Assembly: GCA_002715505.1 (NCBI GenBank)
Contig: PAZF01000017.1
Span: 62,001 to 126,000, forward strand
Direction of reading: 5' to 3'
Source: Candidatus Pelagibacterales bacterium
GTDB taxonomy: Bacteria; Pseudomonadota; Alphaproteobacteria; TMED109
DNA length: 64,000 nucleotides
The translations under genes and the position numbers were made by a program. Under the pieces are notes generated by a model. It worked only from the letters and a program-made list of their open reading frames with translations, was not told where the DNA came from and made no database searches. Shown one piece after another: positions 6,755 through 15,624 of the stretch (the first letter of the stretch is position 1; each line of letters opens with the position of its first letter).

Positions 6755-7796
6755 GCAATTTTTTATTAGATTTTTTATATAATGATAATTCATATAAAAT
6801 GTTCTCAATTAAAATAGGTCCCTTGAAAATTAAGCCAGTGTAAATTTGGATTGCAGAAGCTCCCAACTTTAGCTTTTCTATCGCGGTAATACCATCTTCA
6901 ACACCTCCTAAACCTATAATTTGCAAGCTATTCTTACTATACTTTTTTACTTTTTTTAAAACTTTATTTGATTTTTTAAGTAAAGGCCTTCCTGATATTC
7001 CTCCATTAGGGATATTTTTTAAAGTATTAGAAAATACGTTTTTGTTAATAGTAGTATTTGTCGCTATAACCCCATTTAATTTATATTTAATGGAAGCATT
7101 TATTAAATCTTTTAATAAAGTAAAATCTATATCCGGAGAAATTTTTATTACTATAGGTAAAAATCTTTGAAACTTTTTTTCTAGGATTATTCTAGTTTTA
7201 TTAATTTTCTTTAAAAGTTTTATTAAGTTTTCTTTTTCTTGCATATTTCTTAATCCAGGTGTGTTTGGAGAAGAAATATTTACAGTAATATAATCAGCTA
7301 CCTTATAGACTTTTTTTAAACAGAAAATAAAATCTTCAAAGGGGTCTTTTGATTTTTTATTGCATCCAATATTTACTCCAATAATTGGTTCAGAACCAAG
7401 GGGATGGGACTTTCTAATATTAATTAATTTATTTACTAGCTTAACTACTCCACAATTGGGAAATCCTAACTTATTTATAATACCTCTTTCTTCACTGAAT
7501 CTGAACACTCTAGGCTTAGCATTGCCATTCTGTGCTAAAGGGGTTACTGTTCCAATCTCTATGAAACTAAATTGTAATTTTAATATACCATTTAGAGCCT
7601 CACCATTTTTGTCAAAACCAGCCGCTAGTCCAACTGGGTGAGATAGCTTATATCCTAAAAGATTAGTTTCTAATAACTTGTCTTTTTTTACTTTTCTTTT
7701 TGGTAAAGGATTATATTTAAGAGCTTTTAAAACTAATAAATGAGAAACCTCTGGCGGAAACAACTTAATTATAGAAAAAATAATACTTTTTAACAT
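6744..7796 (-). CDS. pyrD: Dihydroorotate dehydrogenase (quinone), class 2
   Basis: 350 residues. Oxidises dihydroorotate to orotate in pyrimidine synthesis and passes electrons to membrane quinone. FMN-site and active-site segments are clear: NPVGLAAGFDKNGE-like start at about 53-66 (HPVGLAAGFDKNGE), the catalytic loop VNISSPNTPGLR (172-183) with serine at 175/176 marking class 2, VIATNTT, and GGISGRPL plus IGLGGVEDG at the phosphate site. The N-terminal amphipathic helix that docks on the membrane and quinone is present (MLKSIIFSIIKLFPPE). It is divergent from purE across a 78-base gap, so this short region probably holds promoters for both purine and pyrimidine genes. Confidence 0.96.
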   Translation of the reverse strand: MLKSIIFSIIKLFPPEVSHLLVLKALKYNPLPKRKVKKDKLLETNLLGYKLSHPVGLAAGFDKNGEALNGILKLQFSFIEIGTVTPLAQNGNAKPRVFRFSEERGIINKLGFPNCGVVKLVNKLINIRKSHPLGSEPIIGVNIGCNKKSKDPFEDFIFCLKKVYKVADYITVNISSPNTPGLRNMQEKENLIKLLKKINKTRIILEKKFQRFLPIVIKISPDIDFTLLKDLINASIKYKLNGVIATNTTINKNVFSNTLKNIPNGGISGRPLLKKSNKVLKKVKKYSKNSLQIIGLGGVEDGITAIEKLKLGASAIQIYTGLIFKGPILIENILYELSLYKKSNKKLHGK

Positions 7797-7874
7797 TATT
7801 GGTTTATTTGATTTATACTATTTTTAAGTTATATTATGATACTTATTATTTAAAGAAAAAAGTAGGAGACTTTA

Positions 7875-8366
7875 TTGAGTTTAAAAAAAAATATGGTTGT
7901 AAGCATAGTCATGGGAAGTCAATCAGATTGGGATACTATGAAGCAAGCCTCAGAAGTTTTGGAATTATTTAAAATAGTACATGAGACAAAAATTATTTCT
8001 GCTCATAGAACCCCAGAAAGGCTATATTCTTTCTCCAAAGGTGCAGAAAAGAAAAAAATAAAGATTATCATTGCAGGAGCTGGTGGTGCTGCACATTTGC
8101 CAGGAATGATTTCATCAATGAGTAATTTGCCTGTACTTGGGGTTCCTATAGAGAGCAGGTTTATGGATGGCTTAGATAGCCTCCTTTCAATAGTTCAAAT
8201 GCCGTTTGGAGTTCCAACTGCAACATTTGCAGTCGGTAAAGCAGGAGCAAAAAATGCTGCATTATTTGCAGTTGGTATGCTATCTATAAATAATAGATTA
8301 CTATCAAAGAAACTTAATGAGTGGAGAAGAGTTCAAACTGAAAGCGTTAAATTAAGGCCAATATAA
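7875..8366 (+). CDS. purE: N5-carboxyaminoimidazole ribonucleotide mutase PurE
   Basis: 163 residues. Class I PurE converts N5-CAIR to CAIR in purine synthesis, working with PurK. Visible motifs are GSQSDWDTM at the substrate phosphate site, SAHRTPERL with the catalytic His44, and AGAGGAAHLPGM. The start is taken as TTG at 7875 because AGGAG at 7864-7868 lies six bases upstream; the ATG at 7893 has no such site and would shorten the N-terminus by six residues. purK follows after six bases, so the pair is one operon. Confidence 0.95.
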   Translation: MSLKKNMVVSIVMGSQSDWDTMKQASEVLELFKIVHETKIISAHRTPERLYSFSKGAEKKKIKIIIAGAGGAAHLPGMISSMSNLPVLGVPIESRFMDGLDSLLSIVQMPFGVPTATFAVGKAGAKNAALFAVGMLSINNRLLSKKLNEWRRVQTESVKLRPI

Positions 8367-8372
8367 TTATAA

Positions 8373-9434
8373 ATGCAAAGAATTAATTTAAATAAGAACC
8401 TAGGGGTATTAGGAGGAGGACAGTTAGGTAAAATGATAGGCTTAGCTGCAGCTAACCTAGGAATAAGAGTACACTTTTATGATCCCGATCCCAATGCTCC
8501 TGCTAAAAATATATCTAATCTATTTTATAATGAACATTATGATAATAAAGTTAAATTATTAGAATTTGCAAACAAGTGTGATTTTATAACTTATGAGTTT
8601 GAAAATATTCCTATAAATTGTTTAAAGGAATTAAATAAAAAAAAAAAAATTTATCCAGGAATTCAGGCTTTAGAAATTTCACAAGATAGACATTTAGAAA
8701 AAAGTTTTATACTAAACCTAGGAATTAAAGTAGCAAAATATAAAAATGTAAGAAATTTTTTAGATATAGAAAATTTTGTAAGCAAGTATTCTAAAAAAAG
8801 TATTCTTAAAACAAGAAGGTTAGGGTACGATGGAAAAGGACAAATTGAAATAAACACTTCTAATTTAAGTAAAATAAAAAGTAAAATTATACCCAATAAA
8901 TACATAATTGAGAAATTAGTACAATTTAATAAGGAGATTTCTGTAATAGTCATTAGAGAAAAAAATGGGACAACTAAAATTTTTGAACCTACCGAAAATC
9001 ATCACAAAGAAGGTATTTTAAGAAAAACAATTTTTCCATCAACAATATCAAAAAACTGTATTTACAAGGCAAAAAAAATAGCAAAAAAAATAGCTTCCTC
9101 ATTAAATATAGTAGGAGTATTAGCTGTAGAAATGTTTGTTTTAAAGGATGAAGATATATTAGTTAATGAGATTGCTCCTAGACCTCACAACTCAGGCCAT
9201 TGGACTTTAGATGGTTGTAACATATCACAATTTGAAGCTTTAGTTAGAGTAATATACGATATACCTGTCCCTCAAATTAAATACGCAAAAAAGTGTAAAA
9301 TGATAAATTTATTGGGAGAAAACTTTGATAATTATAAAACTTATTTAAGTAAAAAAAATCATAAAATTTATATTTACGGAAAAAATAATATGAAGAGAAA
9401 TAGAAAAATGGGGCATGTAAATATAGTTGACTAG
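8373..9434 (+). CDS. purK: 5-(carboxyamino)imidazole ribonucleotide synthase PurK
   Basis: 353 residues, ATP-grasp enzyme that carboxylates AIR to N5-CAIR with ATP and bicarbonate. The N-terminal pre-ATP-grasp domain begins LGVLGGGQLGKM; the ATP-grasp core contains SILKTRRLGYDGKGQ, IIEKLVQFNKEISVI and the metal-binding VNEIAPRPHNSGHWT. It directly follows purE. The C-terminal domain is short and Lys/Asn rich, in line with the base composition. It ends 11 bases before the convergent coq9 gene with no clear terminator hairpin between. Confidence 0.95.
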   Translation: MQRINLNKNLGVLGGGQLGKMIGLAAANLGIRVHFYDPDPNAPAKNISNLFYNEHYDNKVKLLEFANKCDFITYEFENIPINCLKELNKKKKIYPGIQALEISQDRHLEKSFILNLGIKVAKYKNVRNFLDIENFVSKYSKKSILKTRRLGYDGKGQIEINTSNLSKIKSKIIPNKYIIEKLVQFNKEISVIVIREKNGTTKIFEPTENHHKEGILRKTIFPSTISKNCIYKAKKIAKKIASSLNIVGVLAVEMFVLKDEDILVNEIAPRPHNSGHWTLDGCNISQFEALVRVIYDIPVPQIKYAKKCKMINLLGENFDNYKTYLSKKNHKIYIYGKNNMKRNRKMGHVNIVD

Positions 9435-9445
9435 ACTATAAATTT

Positions 9446-10048
9446 TTAAGAGGATGGGATGCCAAAATTTTCTTTAAAAAATTTTTTTGTATTAAACTTT
9501 AATTTTCCTATTTTTCCAAAAAAATAAATTTGTCTCTCTGTAAAACTTAATGTTTGCTCTAAATTTTGACTTTTTCTCCAGTAGAATAGGCTATTTTTTA
9601 TAATATTATATAGAATTAATCTTTTCGAGTAATAATTAAAATCAGTTGACTCATCTCCTATGTCATACCAAATATTACTAGAAATTTTATAAACTATTTT
9701 AGAAAGGAAAAATGGTTTTAATAAAGAATAGTTTAAAAAGAAAACTGATAATCTGCTTTTCTTATCAAACGATCGCATAAATTCTAGTAGTAAAATAGTT
9801 GTTTTTTTTGATACACTTTTTTCCTTTAAAATTTTAATTTTAACTTTATTTTTAGAAATTAAATAAACTTGGTCATAATAAAAAAAACCTAAGCTTGTTA
9901 TTTTTTGTGGAAAAAGATCATAAAAATCTGATTTGCTAATTTTAAGATCATCTAAATATGAATCTAAATTATTATTGTTTAATTCAAAGGTTTCAATGCT
10001 TTTTTCAAGTTTACTAAAAATTATATTTTTTTTTCTTAGATTTTTCAT
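9446..10048 (-). CDS. coq9: COQ9-family ubiquinone biosynthesis protein
   Basis: About 200 residues from the ATG at 10048; a GTG at 10075 would add nine. The C-terminal half carries the family hallmark NIWYDIGDESTDFNYYSKR followed by LYNIIKNSLFYW. COQ9 has a TetR-like fold but binds isoprenoid lipid and supports the COQ7 hydroxylation step of ubiquinone synthesis; it does not act as a repressor. The divergent pairing with rpsU is an arrangement I associate with Alphaproteobacteria. The N-terminal half is poorly conserved and Asn/Lys rich. Confidence 0.82.
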   Translation of the reverse strand: MKNLRKKNIIFSKLEKSIETFELNNNNLDSYLDDLKISKSDFYDLFPQKITSLGFFYYDQVYLISKNKVKIKILKEKSVSKKTTILLLEFMRSFDKKSRLSVFFLNYSLLKPFFLSKIVYKISSNIWYDIGDESTDFNYYSKRLILYNIIKNSLFYWRKSQNLEQTLSFTERQIYFFGKIGKLKFNTKKFFKENFGIPSS

Positions 10049-10125
10049 ATTAATTATATTAATATAAAGCTTCACTTTATCAACAGTTTATGATATTCAA
10101 TTATTTTATTATAAAGGAGTTTATT

Positions 10126-10323
10126 TTGGAAGTAATAGTAAGAGACAACAATGTTGATCATGCATTAAGAACTTTAAAAAAAAAGATGCAAAGAGAGGGC
10201 ATGTACAGAGAAATGAAAAAAAGAAGAGCTTATGAAAAACCATCTGAAAAAAAGGCTAGAGAGAAGGCTGAGTCTGCAAGAAGATGGAGGAAGTTACAAA
10301 GAAAAACTACTAGAAATTACTAA
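10126..10323 (+). CDS. rpsU: 30S ribosomal protein bS21
   Basis: 65 residues. The core [19 protein letters not shown], followed by [22 protein letters not shown], is unmistakable bS21, which helps the 30S subunit engage mRNA. The start is TTG at 10126: AAAGGAG at 10113-10119 lies six bases upstream and homology begins at the following EVIVRDNN. A longer frame from an ATG at 10090 adds twelve non-homologous residues and has no ribosome site. Its last 14 bases overlap the convergent hydroxyacid dehydrogenase gene. The 77 bases between the rpsU and coq9 starts must hold promoters for both. Confidence 0.95.
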   Translation: MEVIVRDNNVDHALRTLKKKMQREGMYREMKKRRAYEKPSEKKAREKAESARRWRKLQRKTTRNY

Positions 10324-11320
10324 TATCAATTCGATTAAGTAATCTTTTCCCATAATATAAATTTTCAATATTTTTTTTAATTATTTTAGATCTTCGTATT
10401 ATCATAGCTTTAGACCAAGCAGAAATATGAGGTGTCATAATTACATTTTTCAAAGTATGAAAATTATACTTTGAAGGTTTAAATTTTAATTTATTTTTGT
10501 TTAAAGGATATCTATACCAGGTATCTATAATACCGCCCCCTATAATATTATTTTTTAATGCCTCATAAAAATCTTTTTCATTTATAATATCACCTCTGGC
10601 AATATTTATTATGACTGAGTTTTTTTTCATTAATTTAAGATTATCTTCATTAATTAAATTTTGGGTGCTTTTGTTTAATGGACAACATAAAATTATATAA
10701 TCTAGTTCATTGATATATTTATTAAGGTCGCTAATTACTATACTTTTTTTTACAAGACTATCTTTTTTTCTTACTACTCTAGTAAATGCGTAGATTTTTG
10801 TTTTAAATGAATTTAAAAGATTTGCAATTTCTTTTCCTATTCTTCCATATCCAATTATTCCTATACATTTTCCACTTAACTCTGAGTGGGGTTCCCCTAA
10901 AGAAAATAGACTATCACTCCAGTCTAGCTTTTTAAATCTGTTAATTTTTTCTACCAATTTTGTTTCCCAATTTAGCATATTAGCTAAGCAATATTCTGCT
11001 ATAGGAGTTTCGTGTTCATACACATTACAAACCTTGCAATTTGACGGCAATAGTTTAAAGTTTATACCATCAATTCCAGCTCCAGGAGTATGGAGAAGTT
11101 TTAATTTATTAACACTGGGAGTTTTCATAATACTTTTTCCTCCAAACATACTTTTCCCCCAACTCATAGTGACCAAAACATCTGCCGCATAAACTTTTTT
11201 AAAGTATTCACTATTTTGAATTTTTGAGTAGAAAACAGAATTAGGAATATTAATATTTTGTTTAAGATAATCAGAAATTAATTTTGTACCCTGAACAACA
11301 ATCTTAAGTTTTGACTTCAT
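10310..11320 (-). CDS. D-2-hydroxyacid dehydrogenase family protein
   Basis: 336 residues. NAD-binding Rossmann motif [13 protein letters not shown] is central, flanked by the split substrate domain; GAGIDGI lies in the N-terminal part. The catalytic Arg is in [10 protein letters not shown] and the catalytic His in TPHISAW. The catalytic Glu normally found just before the EP of the VFxxEP motif is replaced: the segment reads IIDTWYRYP, so Tyr stands in that place. I recall a DTWYxYP variant as a recognisable subgroup, so this may be a subfamily trait. Likely an NAD(P)H-dependent 2-ketoacid/2-hydroxyacid oxidoreductase; substrate unknown. It is divergent from the GloB-like gene with only a 34-base gap. 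Confidence 0.85.
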   Translation of the reverse strand: MKSKLKIVVQGTKLISDYLKQNINIPNSVFYSKIQNSEYFKKVYAADVLVTMSWGKSMFGGKSIMKTPSVNKLKLLHTPGAGIDGINFKLLPSNCKVCNVYEHETPIAEYCLANMLNWETKLVEKINRFKKLDWSDSLFSLGEPHSELSGKCIGIIGYGRIGKEIANLLNSFKTKIYAFTRVVRKKDSLVKKSIVISDLNKYINELDYIILCCPLNKSTQNLINEDNLKLMKKNSVIINIARGDIINEKDFYEALKNNIIGGGIIDTWYRYPLNKNKLKFKPSKYNFHTLKNVIMTPHISAWSKAMIIRRSKIIKKNIENLYYGKRLLNRIDISNF

Positions 11321-11354
11321 TGAAGTATCCTCATATTTAAAGTAATATAAAACA

Positions 11355-12143
11355 ATGATTGTAAAACAAATTTATACATATAACAATTACAGAAATTTTA
11401 ACTATTTAGTTGCATGTCCGATTACTAGGGAAGCAATTGCTATTGATCCTCTAGCTTATGATTTAGTCTTAAAAGAAGCTTTGCAAGAAGATTTAAAGAT
11501 AGTGGCTATCATTAACACCCACGAACACATGGATCATATTGGGGGAAACGAAAATATCATAATGAATACTGAATGCAAACTTTATGCGCATAAGAATGCA
11601 AAAAACAAAATACCAAATGTTGATTATGGACTTAGTGCAGGAGATGTTTTAAAGTTTGGAAAATCCTTAGAAATTCAGATACTTGATACTCCTGGCCATA
11701 CAATGTCCCACGTATGTTTGTTAGTTAGAGGGGAAGTTAATAGTCTTTTTTGTGGAGATACTCTTTTTAATGCAGGGGTAGGAAATTGTCATAATGGAGG
11801 AGACCCTATAAGTTTATATGAAACTTTTTATAATCAACTTATAAAGCTTGAAAAAAATACAAAAATTTATCCTGGTCATGATTACTTAAAAAATAACTTA
11901 GAGTTTACATTGTCTTTAGAACCTAATAATAAAAATGCTTACAAACTACTGAAGCAGGGTCAAAAGGAAAACTTTAGTATTAACTATGTATCTTCATTAA
12001 ATAATGAATTAAAAATTAATACTTTTTTTAGATTAAAACAAAAAGAAATCATTGAATCTCTTAAAGAAAAAGGAGAAGACCTAAAAGATACAAGTCCTAA
12101 AGAAGTTTTTTTAGCTCTCAGACGACTTAGAAATAAGTGGTAA
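11355..12143 (+). CDS. gloB: Glyoxalase II-like MBL-fold hydrolase
   Basis: 262 residues. Metallo-beta-lactamase fold with the two-metal motif THEHMDH (55-61), further ligands His115 in DTPGHT, Asp135 in FCGDTLF and His175 in YPGHDYL. This set and the C-terminal helical segment match hydroxyacylglutathione hydrolase, which hydrolyses S-lactoylglutathione to lactate and glutathione. A persulfide dioxygenase is less likely because of the GVGNC-GGDP segment and the C-terminal domain. Its stop codon abuts the stop of pntB on the other strand with no gap. Confidence 0.85.
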   Translation: MIVKQIYTYNNYRNFNYLVACPITREAIAIDPLAYDLVLKEALQEDLKIVAIINTHEHMDHIGGNENIIMNTECKLYAHKNAKNKIPNVDYGLSAGDVLKFGKSLEIQILDTPGHTMSHVCLLVRGEVNSLFCGDTLFNAGVGNCHNGGDPISLYETFYNQLIKLEKNTKIYPGHDYLKNNLEFTLSLEPNNKNAYKLLKQGQKENFSINYVSSLNNELKINTFFRLKQKEIIESLKEKGEDLKDTSPKEVFLALRRLRNKW

Positions 12144-13535
12144 TTAGTTTAATTCCTTCACGATTTCTTCTACTATCTTTTTAGCATCCCCAAAAAGCAT
12201 TAAAGTATTCTCATTATAAAAAAGTTCATTGTCTATTCCTGCATACCCTGGGGATAAGCTTCTTTTTACGAATAGTACAGTTTTTGCTGATACAACTTCT
12301 AAAATAGGCATTCCAGCAATAGGACTCGAAGGATCTTTCTTTGCAGCTGGATTTGTAATATCGTTTGCCCCAATAACAAAAGCAACATCACAAGTACTAA
12401 AATCTGAATTAATTTCTTCTAATTCAAAAACATCATCATAAGGTACATTTGCTTCTGCTAATAAAACATTCATGTGTCCAGGCATTCGTCCAGCTACAGG
12501 ATGAATAGCAAAATTAACTTTAATATTTTCTTTTTTTAGTAAGTCGCACATTTCTTTTAAAATATGTTGTGCTTGTGCTACAGCCATACCATACCCTGGG
12601 ACTATTATAATGCTTTCTGAGTTTTTCATTATGAAAGATGCATCTGTTGCACCTCCTGATTTCACATTTTTATCAACATTATTTTTAGTCACTGCATTAG
12701 CCGTTTCACCAAATCCACCTAAAATAACACTGATAAATGACCTATTCATTGCTTTACACATAATATAAGAGAGAATTGCTCCCGAGCTTCCTACCAGAGC
12801 ACCTACTATTATTAAGGATATATTTTCTAACGTAAAACCTATACCTGCAGCTGCCCATCCAGAATATGAATTTAGCATTGATACCACAACTGGCATATCT
12901 GCGCCTCCTATAGGTATAATTATTAATACCCCCAGTAAAAATGATAAAATAGCTAAAGTAATAAAAGTATTAAGTTGTTGATTTACTACAAAATGAGCTA
13001 TTAATAATATAATTATAGCGGCTAATACAGCATTTATAAAATGCTGTAACTTGAAAGTAATTGGGTTTCCAGTCATTATGCCTTGCAGTTTAGCAAAAGC
13101 TATAACTGAACCAGAAAAGGTAATTGCACCAATTACAAGACCTATTGACATTTCAATAGTACTAATAATCTTAATTTTATTTTCATATAAAATATTAAAT
13201 TTTTCTGGAGCAAGAAATGCTCCTGCAGCTACTAAAACAGCTGCTAGACCAACCAAGCTATGAAATGCGGCTACTAATTGAGGCATAGCAGTCATTTTTA
13301 TTTTTAATCCTAAAAGACTCCCGATTAAACCTCCAATCAAAATAGCACTTAATAATAAAGTAAAGTTAGAGCTATTAGGTTGCATTACGAGAGTGCAGAT
13401 AGCAATAAACATTCCTAGCACACCAAATATATTTCCTCTTCTCGAGCTTTCGGGTGAAGACAATCCTTTTAATGCTAAAATAAACAAAACTGAAGAAATT
13501 AGATAAAAAACAGAAGATAAATTAGAGTCTAGCAT
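12144..13535 (-). CDS. pntB: NAD(P) transhydrogenase subunit beta
   Basis: 463 residues. About nine membrane helices form the proton channel half, followed by the NADP(H)-binding domain III with SIIIVPGYGMAVAQAQH, GRMPGHMNVLLAEA, and the ending NDITNPAA...PILEV, KRSLSPGYAG and LFYNENTLMLFGDAKK. With PntAA and PntAB it couples proton flow to hydride transfer from NADH to NADP+, supplying NADPH. The start overlaps the pntAB stop by one base (TAATG), so the two are translationally coupled. Confidence 0.96.
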   Translation of the reverse strand: MLDSNLSSVFYLISSVLFILALKGLSSPESSRRGNIFGVLGMFIAICTLVMQPNSSNFTLLLSAILIGGLIGSLLGLKIKMTAMPQLVAAFHSLVGLAAVLVAAGAFLAPEKFNILYENKIKIISTIEMSIGLVIGAITFSGSVIAFAKLQGIMTGNPITFKLQHFINAVLAAIIILLIAHFVVNQQLNTFITLAILSFLLGVLIIIPIGGADMPVVVSMLNSYSGWAAAGIGFTLENISLIIVGALVGSSGAILSYIMCKAMNRSFISVILGGFGETANAVTKNNVDKNVKSGGATDASFIMKNSESIIIVPGYGMAVAQAQHILKEMCDLLKKENIKVNFAIHPVAGRMPGHMNVLLAEANVPYDDVFELEEINSDFSTCDVAFVIGANDITNPAAKKDPSSPIAGMPILEVVSAKTVLFVKRSLSPGYAGIDNELFYNENTLMLFGDAKKIVEEIVKELN

Positions 13536-13855
13536 TATTTATTTTTCTTTTTATACATGGATAACATTCTCTGTGTTACAACAAAGCCTCCAAAGATATT
13601 GATACTTGCAATTACAGTTGCGATGTAACCTAATACTATTGAAAAATCTAATTTATCAGAAGTATTATTATTAATATTATTTTCCAGACACAATAGTGTA
13701 AGACTTCCTATTATTATTATTCCTGAAATTGCATTAGTAACGCTCATAAGAGGAGTATGCAAAGCAGGAGTTACTGCCCATACTACAAAATAACCTATAA
13801 AAATTGCTAAAATAAATATAATAAAGTTGATTAAAGAGGGGTCTACGTTATGCAT
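13535..13855 (-). CDS. pntAB: NAD(P) transhydrogenase subunit alpha part 2
   Basis: 106 residues with three hydrophobic helices: the first near FIIFILAIFIGYFVVW, then a GYIATVIASINIFGGFVVTQRML hairpin at the end. The VTPALHTPLMSVTNAISG segment is diagnostic for this subunit. It contributes the remaining membrane helices of domain II. A separate PntAA and PntAB, rather than one long PntA as in E. coli, is usual for Alphaproteobacteria. It overlaps pntAA by eight bases and pntB by one. Confidence 0.95.
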   Translation of the reverse strand: MHNVDPSLINFIIFILAIFIGYFVVWAVTPALHTPLMSVTNAISGIIIIGSLTLLCLENNINNNTSDKLDFSIVLGYIATVIASINIFGGFVVTQRMLSMYKKKNK

Positions 13856-14987
13856 TATTATTATCCTCGAAAAAGTTTTTTGTTTTTAATCCATTTTTAA
13901 TTATAATCGATTTTGTCAATAATTCATCATCAGAGTTTATATCAAAGGATTTATCTTCTTTAATAAATGCTGAAATAAAATTTAGAATATTTTTTGCGTA
14001 CAAAGAGCTAGCATCATAAGCAACTAGGCTAGGTAAATTAATAGGTGAGTTTATAATTACTTTTTCTACCATTACCTCTTCACCAAATTTTCCTCCTTCT
14101 GTATTTCCACCAGTTTCTCCTGCTAAATCTATAATTACACTTCCTAGTTTCATATCTTGCAAAGTTTTATTTTCAATTAAAATAGGAGCTTTTTTTCCTG
14201 GTATCATTGCTGTAGTAATAATAATATCCATATCTTTTGCACAATCATGAATTTTATTTTTTTGTTTTAATTTATATTCTTCACTCATTTCTTTTGCATA
14301 AACTGTGTTTTTTTCAGCTTTATCCTCATTATTTTCAACTTTTATAAACTTAGCTCCTAAACTTTTTACTTGATCTTCTACTTCGGGTCTTACATCAAAA
14401 GCAGTAACCACACATCCTAATCTTTTTGCAGTTGCTATAGCTTGTAAACCTGCAACTCCTGCTCCTAAAACGAGACATTTTGCAGGAATTATCGTACCAG
14501 CCGCTGTCATCATCATAGGAAAAGCTTTCTTAAATATATTACTTGCTAATATTACAGCTCTGTAACCAGCTAAATTAGCTTGAGATGATAATACGTCCAT
14601 AGATTGAGCTCTACTTATTCTAGGTAAAAGGTCTAGAGAGATAACATTGATTTTTTTAATTTCCAGTTCTTTAAGGATTTTAGAATTTTCATAGGGATTA
14701 AAAGTTCCTAAAATTATAAGGTTTTGTTTTGAATTTTCTATAATACTTAATTCTGGTAAAGATGAAACTGATAATAAAACATCTACTTCTTTAATTATAT
14801 CTAGTTTATTTTCTTTTAATTGAGCTCCTGCTTCCTCATAAGACTTGTTTGTAAAATTAGAGCTTATGCCAGCATTATTTTCTAGTAGAACTGAAAAACC
14901 TAGTTTAACAAACTTTTTACAAGTTTCAGGAGAAATAGCTGTTCTTTTTTCTCCATCATTTAATTCTTTAAGAGAACCTATAATCAT
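13848..14987 (-). CDS. pntAA: NAD(P) transhydrogenase subunit alpha part 1
   Basis: 379 residues, cytosolic NAD(H)-binding domain I of proton-translocating transhydrogenase. Visible segments are the N-terminal EKRTAISPET, the RAQSMDVLSSQANLAGYRAV helix, Rossmann motif VLGAGVAGLQAIATAKRLG, VVTAFDVRPEV, and TTAMIPGKKAPILI with VIIDLAGETGGN. Only A-rich sequence (AAAGAA) precedes the ATG as a ribosome site. It starts 11 bases after the MlaC-like gene, so the transport and transhydrogenase genes are probably on one messenger. Confidence 0.96.
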   Translation of the reverse strand: MIIGSLKELNDGEKRTAISPETCKKFVKLGFSVLLENNAGISSNFTNKSYEEAGAQLKENKLDIIKEVDVLLSVSSLPELSIIENSKQNLIILGTFNPYENSKILKELEIKKINVISLDLLPRISRAQSMDVLSSQANLAGYRAVILASNIFKKAFPMMMTAAGTIIPAKCLVLGAGVAGLQAIATAKRLGCVVTAFDVRPEVEDQVKSLGAKFIKVENNEDKAEKNTVYAKEMSEEYKLKQKNKIHDCAKDMDIIITTAMIPGKKAPILIENKTLQDMKLGSVIIDLAGETGGNTEGGKFGEEVMVEKVIINSPINLPSLVAYDASSLYAKNILNFISAFIKEDKSFDINSDDELLTKSIIIKNGLKTKNFFEDNNNA

Positions 14988-14998
14988 TTTTTTTTTCT

Positions 14999-15610
14999 TT
15001 ATTCACCAGGAATTTTAAGGTCTGAAATTTGATTCATTTGATCAAGCTTATTAATCAAACCATCAAGGCCTATTTGATCTAAAATCATCGCAAAGTCATT
15101 TTTTTTAGTTCTCAATAAACTTACTCCCTCAACTTGCATATCTATAACTTTTGGAGTACCTTTCTTTTCTCTAATTCTCCAAACTATATTTGTGGTAGGG
15201 TAATCTGGAGACTCTATAGTGGTGTAAACAAATGCATCTTTTTTCTTAATCTCAGTATTATTTATTGTAAAAACTTGACCTTTATATGTACCTAATTGCG
15301 AAGAATAAATTTTTACTATATGCAATTCAAAAACTTGAGAAAACTTTTTTAATTGTTCTTCAGAAGCAGTCTTGGTAACTTTACCACCAAGAATTACTTT
15401 TGATATTAATTGCATATCAAACTTTTCTTGCAATAGGTTTTGTAACTCACTTTTTCTTTTCTCTTTATCGTCAACTGGAATTTTTAATATTTTTATTGCT
15501 TGATTGCCTATATCAACAACAAATGATTTTGCTTTTTCTACATCTAAGCCAAAAGCTAAATTAGGAAAAAGAAAAAAAGCGATGAGCAAATATTTTAATG
15601 AAAATTTCAT
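14999..15610 (-). CDS. MlaC/Ttg2D-family phospholipid-binding periplasmic protein
   Basis: 203 residues with a clear Sec signal peptide (about 1-21, KYLLIAFFLFPNLAFG). The mature part matches the Tgt2/MlaC fold: an N-terminal helical region, FDMQLISKVILGGK, the core strand pair around YKGQVFTINNTEI and NIVWRIREK, then KVIDMQVEGVSLLRTKKNDFA. MlaC shuttles phospholipid between outer-membrane MlaA and an inner-membrane MlaFEDB ABC system. mlaA is immediately upstream (14 bases), but no mlaD, mlaE or mlaF lies in the window. Assignment is firm as family, less so as to direction of transport. Confidence 0.85.
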   Translation of the reverse strand: MKFSLKYLLIAFFLFPNLAFGLDVEKAKSFVVDIGNQAIKILKIPVDDKEKRKSELQNLLQEKFDMQLISKVILGGKVTKTASEEQLKKFSQVFELHIVKIYSSQLGTYKGQVFTINNTEIKKKDAFVYTTIESPDYPTTNIVWRIREKKGTPKVIDMQVEGVSLLRTKKNDFAMILDQIGLDGLINKLDQMNQISDLKIPGE

Positions 15611-15624
15611 ATTACCTCTTATTT

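Noticed and set aside
10090-10125. ATG at 10090 as the rpsU start
   Set aside because: The added residues are not bS21-like, and the AAAGGAG at 10113-10119 would then lie inside the gene; TTG 10126 fits both site and homology.
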